Numbered from the stretch's first letter, positions 18,061 to 27,909 are shown. The stretch: DNA of 64,000 nucleotides from Thermophagus sp052400625 (GCA_052400625.1 JBQTGH010000010.1); one strand, 5' to 3'. Notes: generated by a model from the letters alone, not told the origin. Numbers and translations: made by a program.

Positions 18061-18163
18061 TTGGGGTCTATAATTTTTTTGTGCGTTTTTGAATTGAAAA
18101 TATTGTTTTAAGGCTCAATTGTGAGGTGCCTTTTATTGTTAATAGGTTATTAAAATTATAGAT

Positions 18164-19252
18164 ATGAAACGAATAGGTTTTTTTATTATTCTGATGTTAG
18201 TCGTTAGTCAACTCTCAGCTCAACATTATACTCGCGATGTTGCTAAAATAAAAGCAGAAATTTCTGCCCGTAATAAAGCAGTGCATGTATTTCATGACTG
18301 GATGCGTGACCCTGTAATAATGATAGGTCCCGACGGTTATTATTATTTATCGGTGACGCAACATGGTGATGAAACGCCTGATGGCAGGGAAATTATAGAT
18401 CATGGAGTGCCCGTTTACCGCAGCAAAGACCTCGCTGAATGGGAATTTATTGGTTATCCGTATACCATTGAGGATGCTGATAATTACGAACAGTATGTTA
18501 AACTCAGAGAAGAACGGAATGCCGACCCCGGGCCCTGGGGACCTGATCATCTTAAACTATGGGCACCCGAGTTGTTTTATTTAAATAATAGATGGGTGGT
18601 TACTCATACTTCAAATGCAGGAATTGGTAATCTGGCCCTGACTGAAGGGAGCGAATTGGAAGGCCCCTGGGATGGATGGGGTGAAGACTTCGGCCGTCAG
18701 CACGATCCCACGATTTTTACCGATGATGACGGTACACATTGGTTGGTTTCAAAATGTGCACAGCTTCAAAAACTAAAACCCGATCTGAGTGGTTTTGATG
18801 GCAAACCTGTACATATCAGTCCATCAAATCGTAAAATGGGACACGAGGGGGCTTTCATTATTAAATTCGAAGATCAATACATATTTTTTGGCACTGCCTG
18901 GTCGCGTGATACACTTCGCCACGGGACCTATAACCTCTATTACACCGTTTCCGACAAACTGAAAGGGCCTTATGGTGAGCGAAAATTTGCAGGTCGCTTT
19001 TTGGGGCATGGTACGCCGTTTAAAGATAAAGAGGGTAACTGGTGGTGTACCGCTTTTTATAATGCCAATCACCCAACCCTTTCCCGCGAAGAAGCAAGGA
19101 CTAAGGATGTTAGTCAATCGGCCTATACCCTTAACAAACAGGGCTTAACACTGGTGCCAATTGAGATAAAGAAAGTGGACGGCGAAATTGTGGTACGGGC
19201 TTTAGACCCCGATTATGAAAAACCCGGGGACGAAGAAGTACAGAATTTTTAA
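18164..19252 (+). CDS. GH43-like five-bladed propeller glycosidase
   Basis: The 362-residue product has a signal peptide (ending QLSAQ) and a single propeller domain. Three candidate catalytic carboxylates appear in the GH43 order: Asp in MRDPVIM, Asp in QHDPTIFTDDDG and Glu in GHEGAFI. The motif WAPELFY of GH43-type propellers is present. I cannot place the subfamily; related families GH117 and GH130 share the fold. It lies 17 bp upstream of a sulfatase gene and probably shares its transcript, which suggests that the two act in sequence, desulfation and removal of a side sugar or terminal residue. Confidence 0.75.
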   Translation: MKRIGFFIILMLVVSQLSAQHYTRDVAKIKAEISARNKAVHVFHDWMRDPVIMIGPDGYYYLSVTQHGDETPDGREIIDHGVPVYRSKDLAEWEFIGYPYTIEDADNYEQYVKLREERNADPGPWGPDHLKLWAPELFYLNNRWVVTHTSNAGIGNLALTEGSELEGPWDGWGEDFGRQHDPTIFTDDDGTHWLVSKCAQLQKLKPDLSGFDGKPVHISPSNRKMGHEGAFIIKFEDQYIFFGTAWSRDTLRHGTYNLYYTVSDKLKGPYGERKFAGRFLGHGTPFKDKEGNWWCTAFYNANHPTLSREEARTKDVSQSAYTLNKQGLTLVPIEIKKVDGEIVVRALDPDYEKPGDEEVQNF

Positions 19253-19269
19253 TACTTAAAACAAGATGT

Positions 19270-20694
19270 ATGCTAACCAGGTTTTTTGTTTTGCTAGGGA
19301 TAGCAATATTTTGCTTATCCATAGAAGCATCCGGGATAAAAAAGGATGAAACATCAAAACCCAATGTGGTCATAATTTTCACCGATGATCAGGGCTATCA
19401 GGATTTGGGATGCTATGACTCCCCCAAGATCAAAACACCCAATATCGATAAAATGGCTGAAGAGGGTATCCGGTTTACTGATTTTTATGTGTCGGCTTCA
19501 GTTTGTTCCCCTTCCAGGGCTTCTCTGCTTACCGGGAAATATTCTTTTGGCAACGGAGTCGGCGGGGTTGTTTTTCCCGACCGAAAAGGCATGGATCCAC
19601 AGCAGGTAACATTGGCCGAAGTGTTGAAAACGGCAGGATATGCTACTGCCTGTTTTGGTAAATGGCATTTGGGCGATTTGGAAACAAGTTTGCCTTTAAA
19701 TCAGGGGTTTGATGAATATTTTGGAATTCCTTACAGTAACGATATGTTTATTGGGGTTAAGCAGAAATTTGCTGATAGTGTTAATTTTCGGAATGGGTAT
19801 ACTCTCCAAAAAGCACGTGAGGATCAGGAATTTATTAAAGAAAATTACACGAAACGGAAAAAAATTGCCGAGTATGGCATTAAAGAGTTGGTACCTTTAT
19901 TTGAGGGCAATAAAATAGTTGAATATCCGTGTGACCAAGCCACGTTAACTAAACGGTATTTTGACAGGGCATTTGATTTTATTGAAAAAAACGATGAGAA
20001 CCCTTTCTTTGTCTATTTAGCTCCTGCCATGCCGCATGTTCCTCTATTTGCTTCTGAAGAATTTAAAAATACCAGTGAGAGGGGATTGTATGGAGATGTC
20101 ATCGAGGAAATTGACTGGAATGTTGGTGAGTTGGTCAATTATTTGGAGAAAAATGAACTGGATGAAAATACGATGATTATTTTCACTTCCGACAACGGCC
20201 CATGGCTTGGGTACGGAGATCATGCAGGAAGTGCTGAGCCATTGCGTGACGGAAAATTCACAAACTATGAAGGTGGGGTAAGAGTACCCTGTGTAATGTA
20301 TTGGCCTGGGCAATGGGATCGTGGAAAAGTTAGTCATGAAATTGTTTCAACTGTTGATTTCTTTCCTACAATAGCAAACTATGCCGGAGCTGAGTATGAT
20401 CGTGTGCATGGTATTGATATCTCTTCTCATCTTGAGAATACTGATAATAAACTTTCGCGGGATTATGTGTTATACACTAAAAATACAGATGTTCATGGCA
20501 TTAGAAAGGGTGATTGGAAGTACTTGCCATATAGTGGAGAGAGGTTTGCAGACAGGAAAGAATTCCCTCCCCAATTGTTTAACTTAAAAGAGGATGTTTC
20601 TGAAAAAAACAATCTGTATGATACACATCCCGATATCGCCCGGGATTTAGAGGAGGAAATGAGAAAAATTGAAATGAAGTTGAAAGAGAAATGA
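19270..20694 (+). CDS. S1 arylsulfatase-type sulfatase
   Basis: A 474-residue sulfatase with a Sec signal (ending SIEAS). The formylglycine site is Cys79 in CSPSRASLLTG; VVIIFTDDQGYQDLG supplies the N-terminal metal ligands, GKWHLG the conserved Lys/His, and FTSDNGPW the second metal site. It is an arylsulfatase A-like S1 member. It follows the GH43-like gene by 17 bp and overlaps the next gene by four bases (ATGA, 20691-20694), so 18164-22772 is a tightly coupled three-gene unit. Confidence 0.93.
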   Translation: MLTRFFVLLGIAIFCLSIEASGIKKDETSKPNVVIIFTDDQGYQDLGCYDSPKIKTPNIDKMAEEGIRFTDFYVSASVCSPSRASLLTGKYSFGNGVGGVVFPDRKGMDPQQVTLAEVLKTAGYATACFGKWHLGDLETSLPLNQGFDEYFGIPYSNDMFIGVKQKFADSVNFRNGYTLQKAREDQEFIKENYTKRKKIAEYGIKELVPLFEGNKIVEYPCDQATLTKRYFDRAFDFIEKNDENPFFVYLAPAMPHVPLFASEEFKNTSERGLYGDVIEEIDWNVGELVNYLEKNELDENTMIIFTSDNGPWLGYGDHAGSAEPLRDGKFTNYEGGVRVPCVMYWPGQWDRGKVSHEIVSTVDFFPTIANYAGAEYDRVHGIDISSHLENTDNKLSRDYVLYTKNTDVHGIRKGDWKYLPYSGERFADRKEFPPQLFNLKEDVSEKNNLYDTHPDIARDLEEEMRKIEMKLKEK

Positions 20695-22772
20695 AAATTC
20701 AAATGAGACATGTTTTTTTGTTGTCAATAGCGTTGTTTTTGTGCCATGGTTTTATAGCCGGGCAAAAGCCCAATATTTGGCTTACTTCTGATTTTACGGG
20801 GATTAAAACGGGCGAGCCGGTTTGGAATCATAAAACCGAGAATAAGTCGCAATTCAATACCGAGAGCGATCCGGATGACTATTGTGGCGTTGCCAACTAT
20901 CTGATGCTGGCCAACAGGTTCAATACCGTGCGTATTGTGGTTGGATCTGATTGGGCACCTGCCGAAAGAAGCACCAATGCTGCAGAAGAATTTCGTAACC
21001 GGTTTTTACCGGCTTACGAGCACGATGTGGCTTATTGGAACGGGGAAAACGGCATTGGAGGCTATCCCACGGTCGATGAAATAGCCGCTTCGCTGCGCCT
21101 TGCCTCGACGCAGGGGGAGCGTTTCGACCCTAATGCGAGCTATAAGAATATTAAAAAGCTCCCTGCAACAGTGCGTGAGTTGGTTGAAGAACTAAAAAGC
21201 GAACAGTATTCTGCCGGGAACCCTCTTTACGTGCTGGTTTGGGGGCCTGCTACAGAGGTGGCTATTGCCATAAAGCATTTGCAGGCTAACGAGCAAAAAA
21301 GCGCTTTGCAAAATCTTTTCATCGTTTCGCACTGGACTACTTCTTATATAAGTCATAACAATCCCTCACGGTGCAGAACCGATTCAATTGACCGTGTAAA
21401 ATATGGGGTAGCCAATTGTAACGAAGACTGCCGGGCATGTAAATTCGTGCATGAAGAGGCTGCTAAAGCCGATGCCAATTTCCGTTTTGTGGATGTGGGG
21501 TCCATAGGTCAAACAGGGATTGTTGATGGCTCAGTCCCTTATTTTGCACCCAAAGGTTTTCAAAGTCCTAAAGTGCAGATGTTTAAGGAGAGCGAGATGG
21601 GCAAAATGTTCATTTCGTCTAACTTTATTTATAACCGCCCCGATGGTTCGGATATGGCTCCCGTTTATGCCATTTTAGGGCAATACGGGTTGACTTTGGA
21701 CGATTTTAATACCAATGGTCAGTTAACCGAGTCCCAGGAGCAGCATGGTATGAAAGTATTTAAAAAGCAGGCGCCTTATATGCTCGACGAACTTTTGGCC
21801 ATTAGCAATATTGTGGCAAACAACAAAACAGCTTTAAAACCGCAGGAATTGAATTATCCGCTGATGTTTAAAGCTCAGGGTAACCCGTTGGTTCGCCATA
21901 TCCGTACTGCCGATCCCGATTGCCATGTGTGGAATGATGGCCGGTTGTGGATGTACACATCGCAAGACCATGACTCCACTCCCGAACAAAGGGAAAAGGC
22001 AGGCCACGGATACTCCAGGATGGATGGTTACCATGTTTTTTCTACCTCCGACATGGAAACATGGATCGATCATGGTGAAATCCTTCACTCGCGCAATGTG
22101 CCCTGGGGAACCGACGATGGTGGCTGGATGTGGGCACCTGGTGCTGCTTACAAAAATGGCACTTATTATCTCTATTTCCCGCACATGGATAAAAATATGC
22201 AATGGAAAACCGGGGTAGCTACGTCAAAATATCCGCAAGGGCCATTTGTTGCTGAATCAACCTATATGGAAGGTACCAGCGGAATCGATCCCATGTGCCT
22301 CGTTGATGATGATGGTCAGGCCTACCTCTACTTTGGTCACGCCCTGGTCGCCAAACTTTCGGACGACATGCTTTCGCTGGCCGAAGAGCCACGGGAAATT
22401 GATTATGGCGGTGACAACTTCCGTGAAGGCCCTTACATGCACAAATATCAGGGAAAGTATTATTATTCATGGACCGATTGGAAAGATCCGGATTTCCAGG
22501 GGTATTATGCCATTGGCGACAATCCGTACGGACCATTTGAATATAAGGGAGCTGTAAATCCAAATCCTCCCGGTGCGCAGGATCATCATTCAATGATAGA
22601 ATTTAAAGGCAAGTGGTACTATTTTTATCACGTGGGCAATTTTACCAATAAGTGGGGTGAACAAGGGCGCGGATACCGGCGTAATGTGCGTGTCGATTAC
22701 CTCTACTATAACCCTGATGGAACATTGAAAATGGTTGAACAAACCAAAGAAGGGGTTGAACGGGTGGAATAA
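20691..22772 (+). CDS. Nucleoside-hydrolase-like/GH43 fusion protein
   Basis: The 693-residue product has a signal peptide (ending FIAGQ) and two catalytic-type domains. Residues about 25-370 form a nucleoside-hydrolase-like (DUF1593-type) domain with a DPDD acidic motif near residue 62 (TESDPDDYCGVANYLM) and LYVLVWGPATEVAIA. Residues about 385-690 are a GH43-type propeller with Asp408 (TADPDCHV), Asp533 (GIDPMCLVDDDG) and Glu579 (REGPYMHK) as putative base, pKa modulator and acid. Its closest relatives in the window are the separate genes at 50422 and at 52274/54841. The NH-like fold hydrolyses N-glycosidic bonds in nucleosidases, but its activity here is unknown. The start overlaps the upstream sulfatase stop; a second ATG lies at 20703. 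Confidence 0.85.
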   Translation: MKIQMRHVFLLSIALFLCHGFIAGQKPNIWLTSDFTGIKTGEPVWNHKTENKSQFNTESDPDDYCGVANYLMLANRFNTVRIVVGSDWAPAERSTNAAEEFRNRFLPAYEHDVAYWNGENGIGGYPTVDEIAASLRLASTQGERFDPNASYKNIKKLPATVRELVEELKSEQYSAGNPLYVLVWGPATEVAIAIKHLQANEQKSALQNLFIVSHWTTSYISHNNPSRCRTDSIDRVKYGVANCNEDCRACKFVHEEAAKADANFRFVDVGSIGQTGIVDGSVPYFAPKGFQSPKVQMFKESEMGKMFISSNFIYNRPDGSDMAPVYAILGQYGLTLDDFNTNGQLTESQEQHGMKVFKKQAPYMLDELLAISNIVANNKTALKPQELNYPLMFKAQGNPLVRHIRTADPDCHVWNDGRLWMYTSQDHDSTPEQREKAGHGYSRMDGYHVFSTSDMETWIDHGEILHSRNVPWGTDDGGWMWAPGAAYKNGTYYLYFPHMDKNMQWKTGVATSKYPQGPFVAESTYMEGTSGIDPMCLVDDDGQAYLYFGHALVAKLSDDMLSLAEEPREIDYGGDNFREGPYMHKYQGKYYYSWTDWKDPDFQGYYAIGDNPYGPFEYKGAVNPNPPGAQDHHSMIEFKGKWYYFYHVGNFTNKWGEQGRGYRRNVRVDYLYYNPDGTLKMVEQTKEGVERVE

Positions 22773-22873
22773 ACCGGCAAAAAGTTTTTTCAATAGATCG
22801 TTATTTTAAAGACTTGAGATCATGAGATTGTGTGTAATGCATTGAAATTTATTATTTTAAAAATTATTTAGGG

Positions 22874-24370
22874 ATGAAGCATCTTTTTGTTACTTTTTTG
22901 TTGTTTTGTTTATTCAGTAATTTGTTTTCCCAAAATAAGCTATTGCTTGATGATGATCTCATACAATATTTCACGTTCGAAAATATTAGAGACAACAAAG
23001 TAATTGACAAGTCGTCTTTAAAAGCAGATGGAGATATGACAAAAGTTGCTGTTGTTGATGGGCAAAAAGGTAAAAGTGCTGAGTTTAATAATAAGGATGC
23101 CTTTATTAACAGTGGGATTAGTCCTGCTGTTAATCATCATTCAGCAATGGTGTGGATTAAGCCTTATTCATACGGCCCTGAAGGAAGTGTCTCAAACAAA
23201 TTGGTTTTTGAAAAAACAGGGAGTTATTACATGAATATCCTGTCAAAGACCGAAGGTAACAAAACACGTGGAAAGATTAGAATTGGCGGTCACTTTGAGT
23301 CTGAAAACGGGTCAAAATCCAAATGGGAATATTTAGATTCGCCTGATGAGATTTCTCTGAATAAATGGACTCATGTAGCCTATACTTTTGATGGTGATAA
23401 GTTAAGACTATATATAAATGGCAGGTTAGCAGCCAAGAAAAAAACACTACCGGTGTTAAAACCAAATACCAGGGACATGGTGTGGGGTGCTTTATATAAA
23501 AACGGAGCTTATCATGGTCATTTCCATGGTTGCTTAGACGATTGCATGGTGTTTTCGCGTAAGCTTGAATCTGCGGAAATTCATAGTTACTACCTTGAGA
23601 GTGCCTTTGATCCCCAACTGCCTGAAGGGATGACCCGAATTTTTAATGGTGTTGATTTAAGCGGATGGACAAAGAAAGGAAACAAAAAAGCCAGCTATGA
23701 TATTATAGATGGTATGCTTAGACCTCGCCAACCAGTCGGGGGAGATGGTGCCGGCTGGATACAATACAACCAAAAGGTCACCGATTTTATTATGTACTGC
23801 GAATGGAAAGCCACTACAGAGGGAGATTTTGAAAATCAGGCAGCCAATAACGGAATTCAATTTCATTTGACCGAAAATTCAACGAACCCGGTTTGGGATG
23901 CAATTGAAATACAAATTGCCGATGATGATAATTATTCCCTTTGGTACAATAAAGACGGATATGAGATAGGTGATAAAAGAGAACTTAGTGGAGCTATTTA
24001 TGGCATTGTTGGTATTAACAAAAATGTATACAACGGAACTAATAACTGGAACAGTTTTTTGTTGTCCAGTATTGGGGATAGCATAAAACTCTATTATAAT
24101 ACCGAGTTGGTTCTTAACATTAGCCGTAAGGATTTTCCCGATTCTTTTAAAATGTGGGGAAAAACTCAGACTTCTTTATCAGCCCGCCCCGGGTGCGGTT
24201 ATGTTGCCCTGCAGTCACATCGTGGAGCTGATGTTTATATTCGTAATGTTGCTATTAAAGATATGGGAGGTGAACCCCAGTCTGTAGTTCAGCCGATTAA
24301 GCCTTCCGAAATTAAAATTACCCCTGATATCATCGATGCTGAATTTAAAGTTTCGCATGACAACACTTAA
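22874..24370 (+). CDS. LamG plus DUF1080 (3-keto-glycoside hydrolase-type) protein
   Basis: The 498-residue product has a signal peptide (ending NLFSQ), a LamG/concanavalin-like domain at about 30-240 (SAMVWIKPYSYGPEGS, WTHVAYTFDGDKLRLYINGRLA) and a second jelly-roll at about 255-470 with the DUF1080 pattern (RIFNGVDLSGW, NNGIQFHL, GYVALQSHRGADVYIRNVAIKD). DUF1080 members include 3-keto-disaccharide hydrolases, which cleave glycosides already oxidised at C3. LamG usually binds the glycan. This suggests an oxidise-then-cleave step in the periplasm, although no C3 dehydrogenase of the Gfo/Idh/MocA type is seen here. The last 25 residues are not part of either domain. Confidence 0.85.
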   Translation: MKHLFVTFLLFCLFSNLFSQNKLLLDDDLIQYFTFENIRDNKVIDKSSLKADGDMTKVAVVDGQKGKSAEFNNKDAFINSGISPAVNHHSAMVWIKPYSYGPEGSVSNKLVFEKTGSYYMNILSKTEGNKTRGKIRIGGHFESENGSKSKWEYLDSPDEISLNKWTHVAYTFDGDKLRLYINGRLAAKKKTLPVLKPNTRDMVWGALYKNGAYHGHFHGCLDDCMVFSRKLESAEIHSYYLESAFDPQLPEGMTRIFNGVDLSGWTKKGNKKASYDIIDGMLRPRQPVGGDGAGWIQYNQKVTDFIMYCEWKATTEGDFENQAANNGIQFHLTENSTNPVWDAIEIQIADDDNYSLWYNKDGYEIGDKRELSGAIYGIVGINKNVYNGTNNWNSFLLSSIGDSIKLYYNTELVLNISRKDFPDSFKMWGKTQTSLSARPGCGYVALQSHRGADVYIRNVAIKDMGGEPQSVVQPIKPSEIKITPDIIDAEFKVSHDNT

Positions 24371-24447
24371 TTAATTTATGGAAAAAACCATATCTTAACT
24401 TATCGAACGATTTATTTTGTTTTAGGAATGTTGAAAAAATTATCCTC

Positions 24448-26325
24448 ATGAAAAAATATGTTATAATTGTATTGTTTTTTATCTCATTTTATTCTTATGC
24501 ACAAGAATATTCGCCCATAAAGGAAAGAATTCTGTCGGAATGGGCCGAAAAAGTAACTCCCGAAAATGTCTGGCAAGAATATCCACGGCCGCAGATGGTG
24601 CGCGATCAATGGCAAAATCTGAACGGGTTGTGGGAGTATGCAGTAACTTCTAACCGGGCCGCGAAACCTGACGAATGGCAGAAAAACATATTGGTCCCGT
24701 TTGCCATCGAAACGCCATTGTCGGGAGTGGGCCGGCGAATTAAGTCTGACGAGGTAATCTGGTATCGTCGAAATTTCGAGCTTAACCCCGATGAGGCTGA
24801 ACGCCAGTTGCTGAATTTTGAAGGTGTCGATTACAAATGCATGGTGTGGGTAAACGGTGAATTTGCAGGCTCTCATGTTGGGGGTAATCTGCCGTTTTCT
24901 TTCGATGTTACCAATTTGGTAAAGAATGGGCAAAACGAAGTCAGGTTGAGGGTGATTGACGGAACCGATGATCCTGATTTATATCAGCTTCGAGGCAAGC
25001 AAAAACGCAACAACAGAGGTATCTGGTATACACCTTCCTCGGGTATCTGGGCTCCAGTATGGATAGAAAGCGTCCCCGGTACATACATCAAATCGGTTAA
25101 TGTTTTGGCCGACATGCATGGCGAATTAAAAGCCGAAGCAGTAGTTGGAGGGCTGGGCAGAAAAACAAATTTAAAGGTTACAGTACTGGACAATGGTGAA
25201 ATTGTTGAGCAAAAGCGAGGCATTGAAAATGACGTGCTTTTAAGCGTTAAAAATGTGAAGCTCTGGTCGCCATCTTCGCCATTTCTTTACGATCTGAAAA
25301 TCGAGCTCCTGGATGAAGATGGCTCTGTTCTTGATCAGGTCTCATCCTATGCCGGTTTTCGCAGTGTGGGCAAGGAATGTGATGAAGATGGTAACTGGCA
25401 GTTTACCTTGAATGGTGAAAAGATTTTTCACTTTGGCCCCCTTGATCAGGGGTGGTGGCCGGGTAGTTTTTTGCTGCCCCCATCCGATGAAGCCATCGTG
25501 TGGGAAATGGATTATTTGAAAAAAGCCGGCTTTAACATGATCCGTAAGCACAAAAAAGTGGAACCACGACGGTATTACTATCATGCTGATCGTATGGGCT
25601 TTCTTATCTGGCAGGATCAAACATCAGGCGGCAGCGGGGGTCGTGAGTGGCCCAAATGGAAAAAGCTTCGGGCCCTTTCAGATGACTATTCAACCAAGAA
25701 TAAGAACTGGTGGAAGAGTGAAAGCGATGCATTGGATGCCGACTGGCCCGACTGGGCTCATGAGTTGTATCTGAGTGAGCTTCAAACCATGATAGATGTG
25801 CTTTACAATCACCCGTCGGTTGTGGTATGGACTACCTTCAATGAACGTTGGGGGCAACATCGCAGTATGGAAGTTGGAGATTTTGTAAAAGATTATGATC
25901 CATCGCGTTTGCTTAATATTGCCAGTGGTGGAAACTTTTTCGAGGTGGGTGATATTGCTGATGAGCACAATTATCCCAACCCTAAATATCCCTTAGAAAT
26001 CCCTCTTTATGATAACTATATAAAGGTAGTTGGCGAATTTGGCGGCCATGGCTGGCCCGTTGAAGGTCACCTGTGGGATACCACCACGAATAACTGGGGC
26101 TATGGCGGATTGCCTGAAACAAAAGAGGAGTACATAAATCGGTATGAAAATACGGCCCGGTTACTTGGAAAGTTAAAAGATAAAGGTATAAGTGCCGGCG
26201 TTTATACCCAAACCACCGATGTTGAGGGGGAATTAAACGGGCTGATTACCTACGACCGTAAAGTTGTTAAGATTCCTGCTCAAAAGCTTTATGAGATCCA
26301 TGAAGAAGCAGGACTTTTGGAATGA
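24448..26325 (+). CDS. GH2 family beta-glycosidase
   Basis: A 625-residue exported enzyme (signal peptide ending YSYAQ). Domains run: sugar-binding jelly-roll (about 40-215; WQNLNGLWEYAV, ETPLSGVGRRI), Ig-like sandwich (about 218-305), and TIM barrel (about 315-620). The acid/base is Glu466 in TFNERWG and the nucleophile Glu530 in VVGEFGGHG. GH2 includes beta-galactosidases, glucuronidases and mannosidases; a beta-galactosidase-type activity is plausible for a sulfated galactan, but the sequence alone does not settle it. It runs convergent to the minus-strand regulator gene with 16 bp between the stops. Confidence 0.9.
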   Translation: MKKYVIIVLFFISFYSYAQEYSPIKERILSEWAEKVTPENVWQEYPRPQMVRDQWQNLNGLWEYAVTSNRAAKPDEWQKNILVPFAIETPLSGVGRRIKSDEVIWYRRNFELNPDEAERQLLNFEGVDYKCMVWVNGEFAGSHVGGNLPFSFDVTNLVKNGQNEVRLRVIDGTDDPDLYQLRGKQKRNNRGIWYTPSSGIWAPVWIESVPGTYIKSVNVLADMHGELKAEAVVGGLGRKTNLKVTVLDNGEIVEQKRGIENDVLLSVKNVKLWSPSSPFLYDLKIELLDEDGSVLDQVSSYAGFRSVGKECDEDGNWQFTLNGEKIFHFGPLDQGWWPGSFLLPPSDEAIVWEMDYLKKAGFNMIRKHKKVEPRRYYYHADRMGFLIWQDQTSGGSGGREWPKWKKLRALSDDYSTKNKNWWKSESDALDADWPDWAHELYLSELQTMIDVLYNHPSVVVWTTFNERWGQHRSMEVGDFVKDYDPSRLLNIASGGNFFEVGDIADEHNYPNPKYPLEIPLYDNYIKVVGEFGGHGWPVEGHLWDTTTNNWGYGGLPETKEEYINRYENTARLLGKLKDKGISAGVYTQTTDVEGELNGLITYDRKVVKIPAQKLYEIHEEAGLLE

Positions 26326-26341
26326 ATTGTTTTGATGCGTT

Positions 26342-27655
26342 CTAATTCTGGAAATAGTCGGAATAAATAATATCGCCCCCCTCGTTATAAAGTTCAACAT
26401 AATCGAGGTGGGGCGAATTTTTGAAAATGAGTGATATGCCAATTAACCGGCCTAAATCTTGTTCGCTCTGCATGGTATAAAGCAATTTCTCTTCGGTGAA
26501 AAATGAAACTTCCTTTTCGTTACTCCGGATGCCAATTTCTCTAAAGTCAGAAAAGTCAATTTCTAAAAATCTTATATCGTTTTTCTTTCCACTGTATACT
26601 TTACTCCCAACGCGTAAGAACGTGTATTGCGAACAGCCTTCCTCTGCTATTTTTATTTCAATATTTCCATTTTCGCCCTGTAGCATGATTAATGCTTCGT
26701 AGCAATGAACTCTTTTCCCGATATCTTCGTTTTTGAAACGTACTTTCAGGCTACTGTTTCTTGCCGGAATTCCGTAATCCTGAATGTTTTGAACACTAAT
26801 ATTATAGTTGGTTGATAATCCTTCTATTTTGTTGATCTCCTGCTTGGGAATATGCAAGTATCCATTGCGTGTAATGTTCTTTTTTAGAATATTGTCAAAC
26901 AATACACGTCTGGGACTAAAAAAACCTCTTTTGTGTACATATTCAGGAACTATAACCTGTTGAATTCTTGCTTCCGATGCATGAATAAACCAATCTCGCG
27001 AATAGACTACGATTAGCGTGTCGTAAGCTTCTTTATTATTTATAAATAAGTTAAACCTATATATGCCCGGAAAATGAAAACACTGCGTTTGAATTCCCTT
27101 TTTATCATGTATTTTCCGAAGTAAATAATTGCCGTTGGGACCAATATGGCGGTAATCAATTTCTATATCATCTGTATTTAAGCCGGAAAAATCATATTTG
27201 CACTTCACGGTGTGGGGGGCCGTCCCGCGGGGATTCTCAACTTTGAAAGTAAAATTTCTATTGTTGGTTTCTTTTGTAGGTTTTTCCTTGTCAAAATTTA
27301 ATATGAAAAAGACGATGATAAGCATGATTGCAGAAATCATCAGGCCGGCCAGCAAGGCTTTGCTTACTGAAAAGGTTCGTTTGTGTTCGCTCCCCAGTTT
27401 TTCCCAGTTGTTGTATCCTACATAGTTTGCAAATGCATTTTTTGTGGCTGTTTGAGGATTGTAATTCGGGTCATTGGTTTTTACTTTCTCAATGACATTC
27501 CGTATGGTGTTTCTGCTGATATAAACTCCGGTAAGCTGTTCTATTTCCCTGCTGATAATTTCAAACTCATGATTAGACCATTGGGTATACCGGGGCCATT
27601 TTTTTCGTTCTTGTATTATTTCAATCCATTTTTGGTGAGTTTTTATGTCGTTCAT
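26342..27655 (-). CDS. One-TM protein with HTH-like N-terminus, candidate PUL regulator
   Basis: The only minus-strand gene inside the polysaccharide locus. The N-terminal cytosolic part carries the pattern ISRNTIRNVIEKVK, then PQTATKNAFANYVGY and NNWEKL, which resembles the HTH-like N-terminal module found in Bacteroidota proteins with a following membrane helix. One TM helix follows (about 98-118, ALLAGLMISAIMLIIVFFIL). The outer part starts with a PKD-like sandwich (FTFKVENPRGTAPHTVKCKYDFSGL) and continues with beta-rich sequence. This is the layout of a one-component sensor: glycan sensing outside, DNA binding inside. I use ATG 27655 (MNDIKTHQ); an upstream ATG at 27706 would add a Cys-rich 17-residue leader. 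DNA binding has not been shown for this type as far as I know. Confidence 0.65.
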   Translation of the reverse strand: MNDIKTHQKWIEIIQERKKWPRYTQWSNHEFEIISREIEQLTGVYISRNTIRNVIEKVKTNDPNYNPQTATKNAFANYVGYNNWEKLGSEHKRTFSVSKALLAGLMISAIMLIIVFFILNFDKEKPTKETNNRNFTFKVENPRGTAPHTVKCKYDFSGLNTDDIEIDYRHIGPNGNYLLRKIHDKKGIQTQCFHFPGIYRFNLFINNKEAYDTLIVVYSRDWFIHASEARIQQVIVPEYVHKRGFFSPRRVLFDNILKKNITRNGYLHIPKQEINKIEGLSTNYNISVQNIQDYGIPARNSSLKVRFKNEDIGKRVHCYEALIMLQGENGNIEIKIAEEGCSQYTFLRVGSKVYSGKKNDIRFLEIDFSDFREIGIRSNEKEVSFFTEEKLLYTMQSEQDLGRLIGISLIFKNSPHLDYVELYNEGGDIIYSDYFQN

Positions 27656-27909
27656 ATTGTGCTGATTACAATTTTGACAAGCTTTACAGTCCTTTTTACA
27701 AAACAAAAATAAGGAATTATTCCAGAGACTTATAGATTCATGTTTTTAAAAATATAGGTGTGACTTTAAATAAAATTGTTTTGTCGATGGTAATAGTTTA
27801 TGTCAATTCCTAATGAGCTTTATACCGTAATTTATCCTGGAAGCAGCCGGGTTTGCCCGGATCACGAATTGTAATACTGGTCGATAATACTAAGGTTAAA
27901 AATGAATTT

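Noticed and set aside
22219..22593. Overlapping + and - frames inside the GH43 domain of the fusion
   Set aside because: Shadows of the GH43 coding region, which has its full catalytic motif set.
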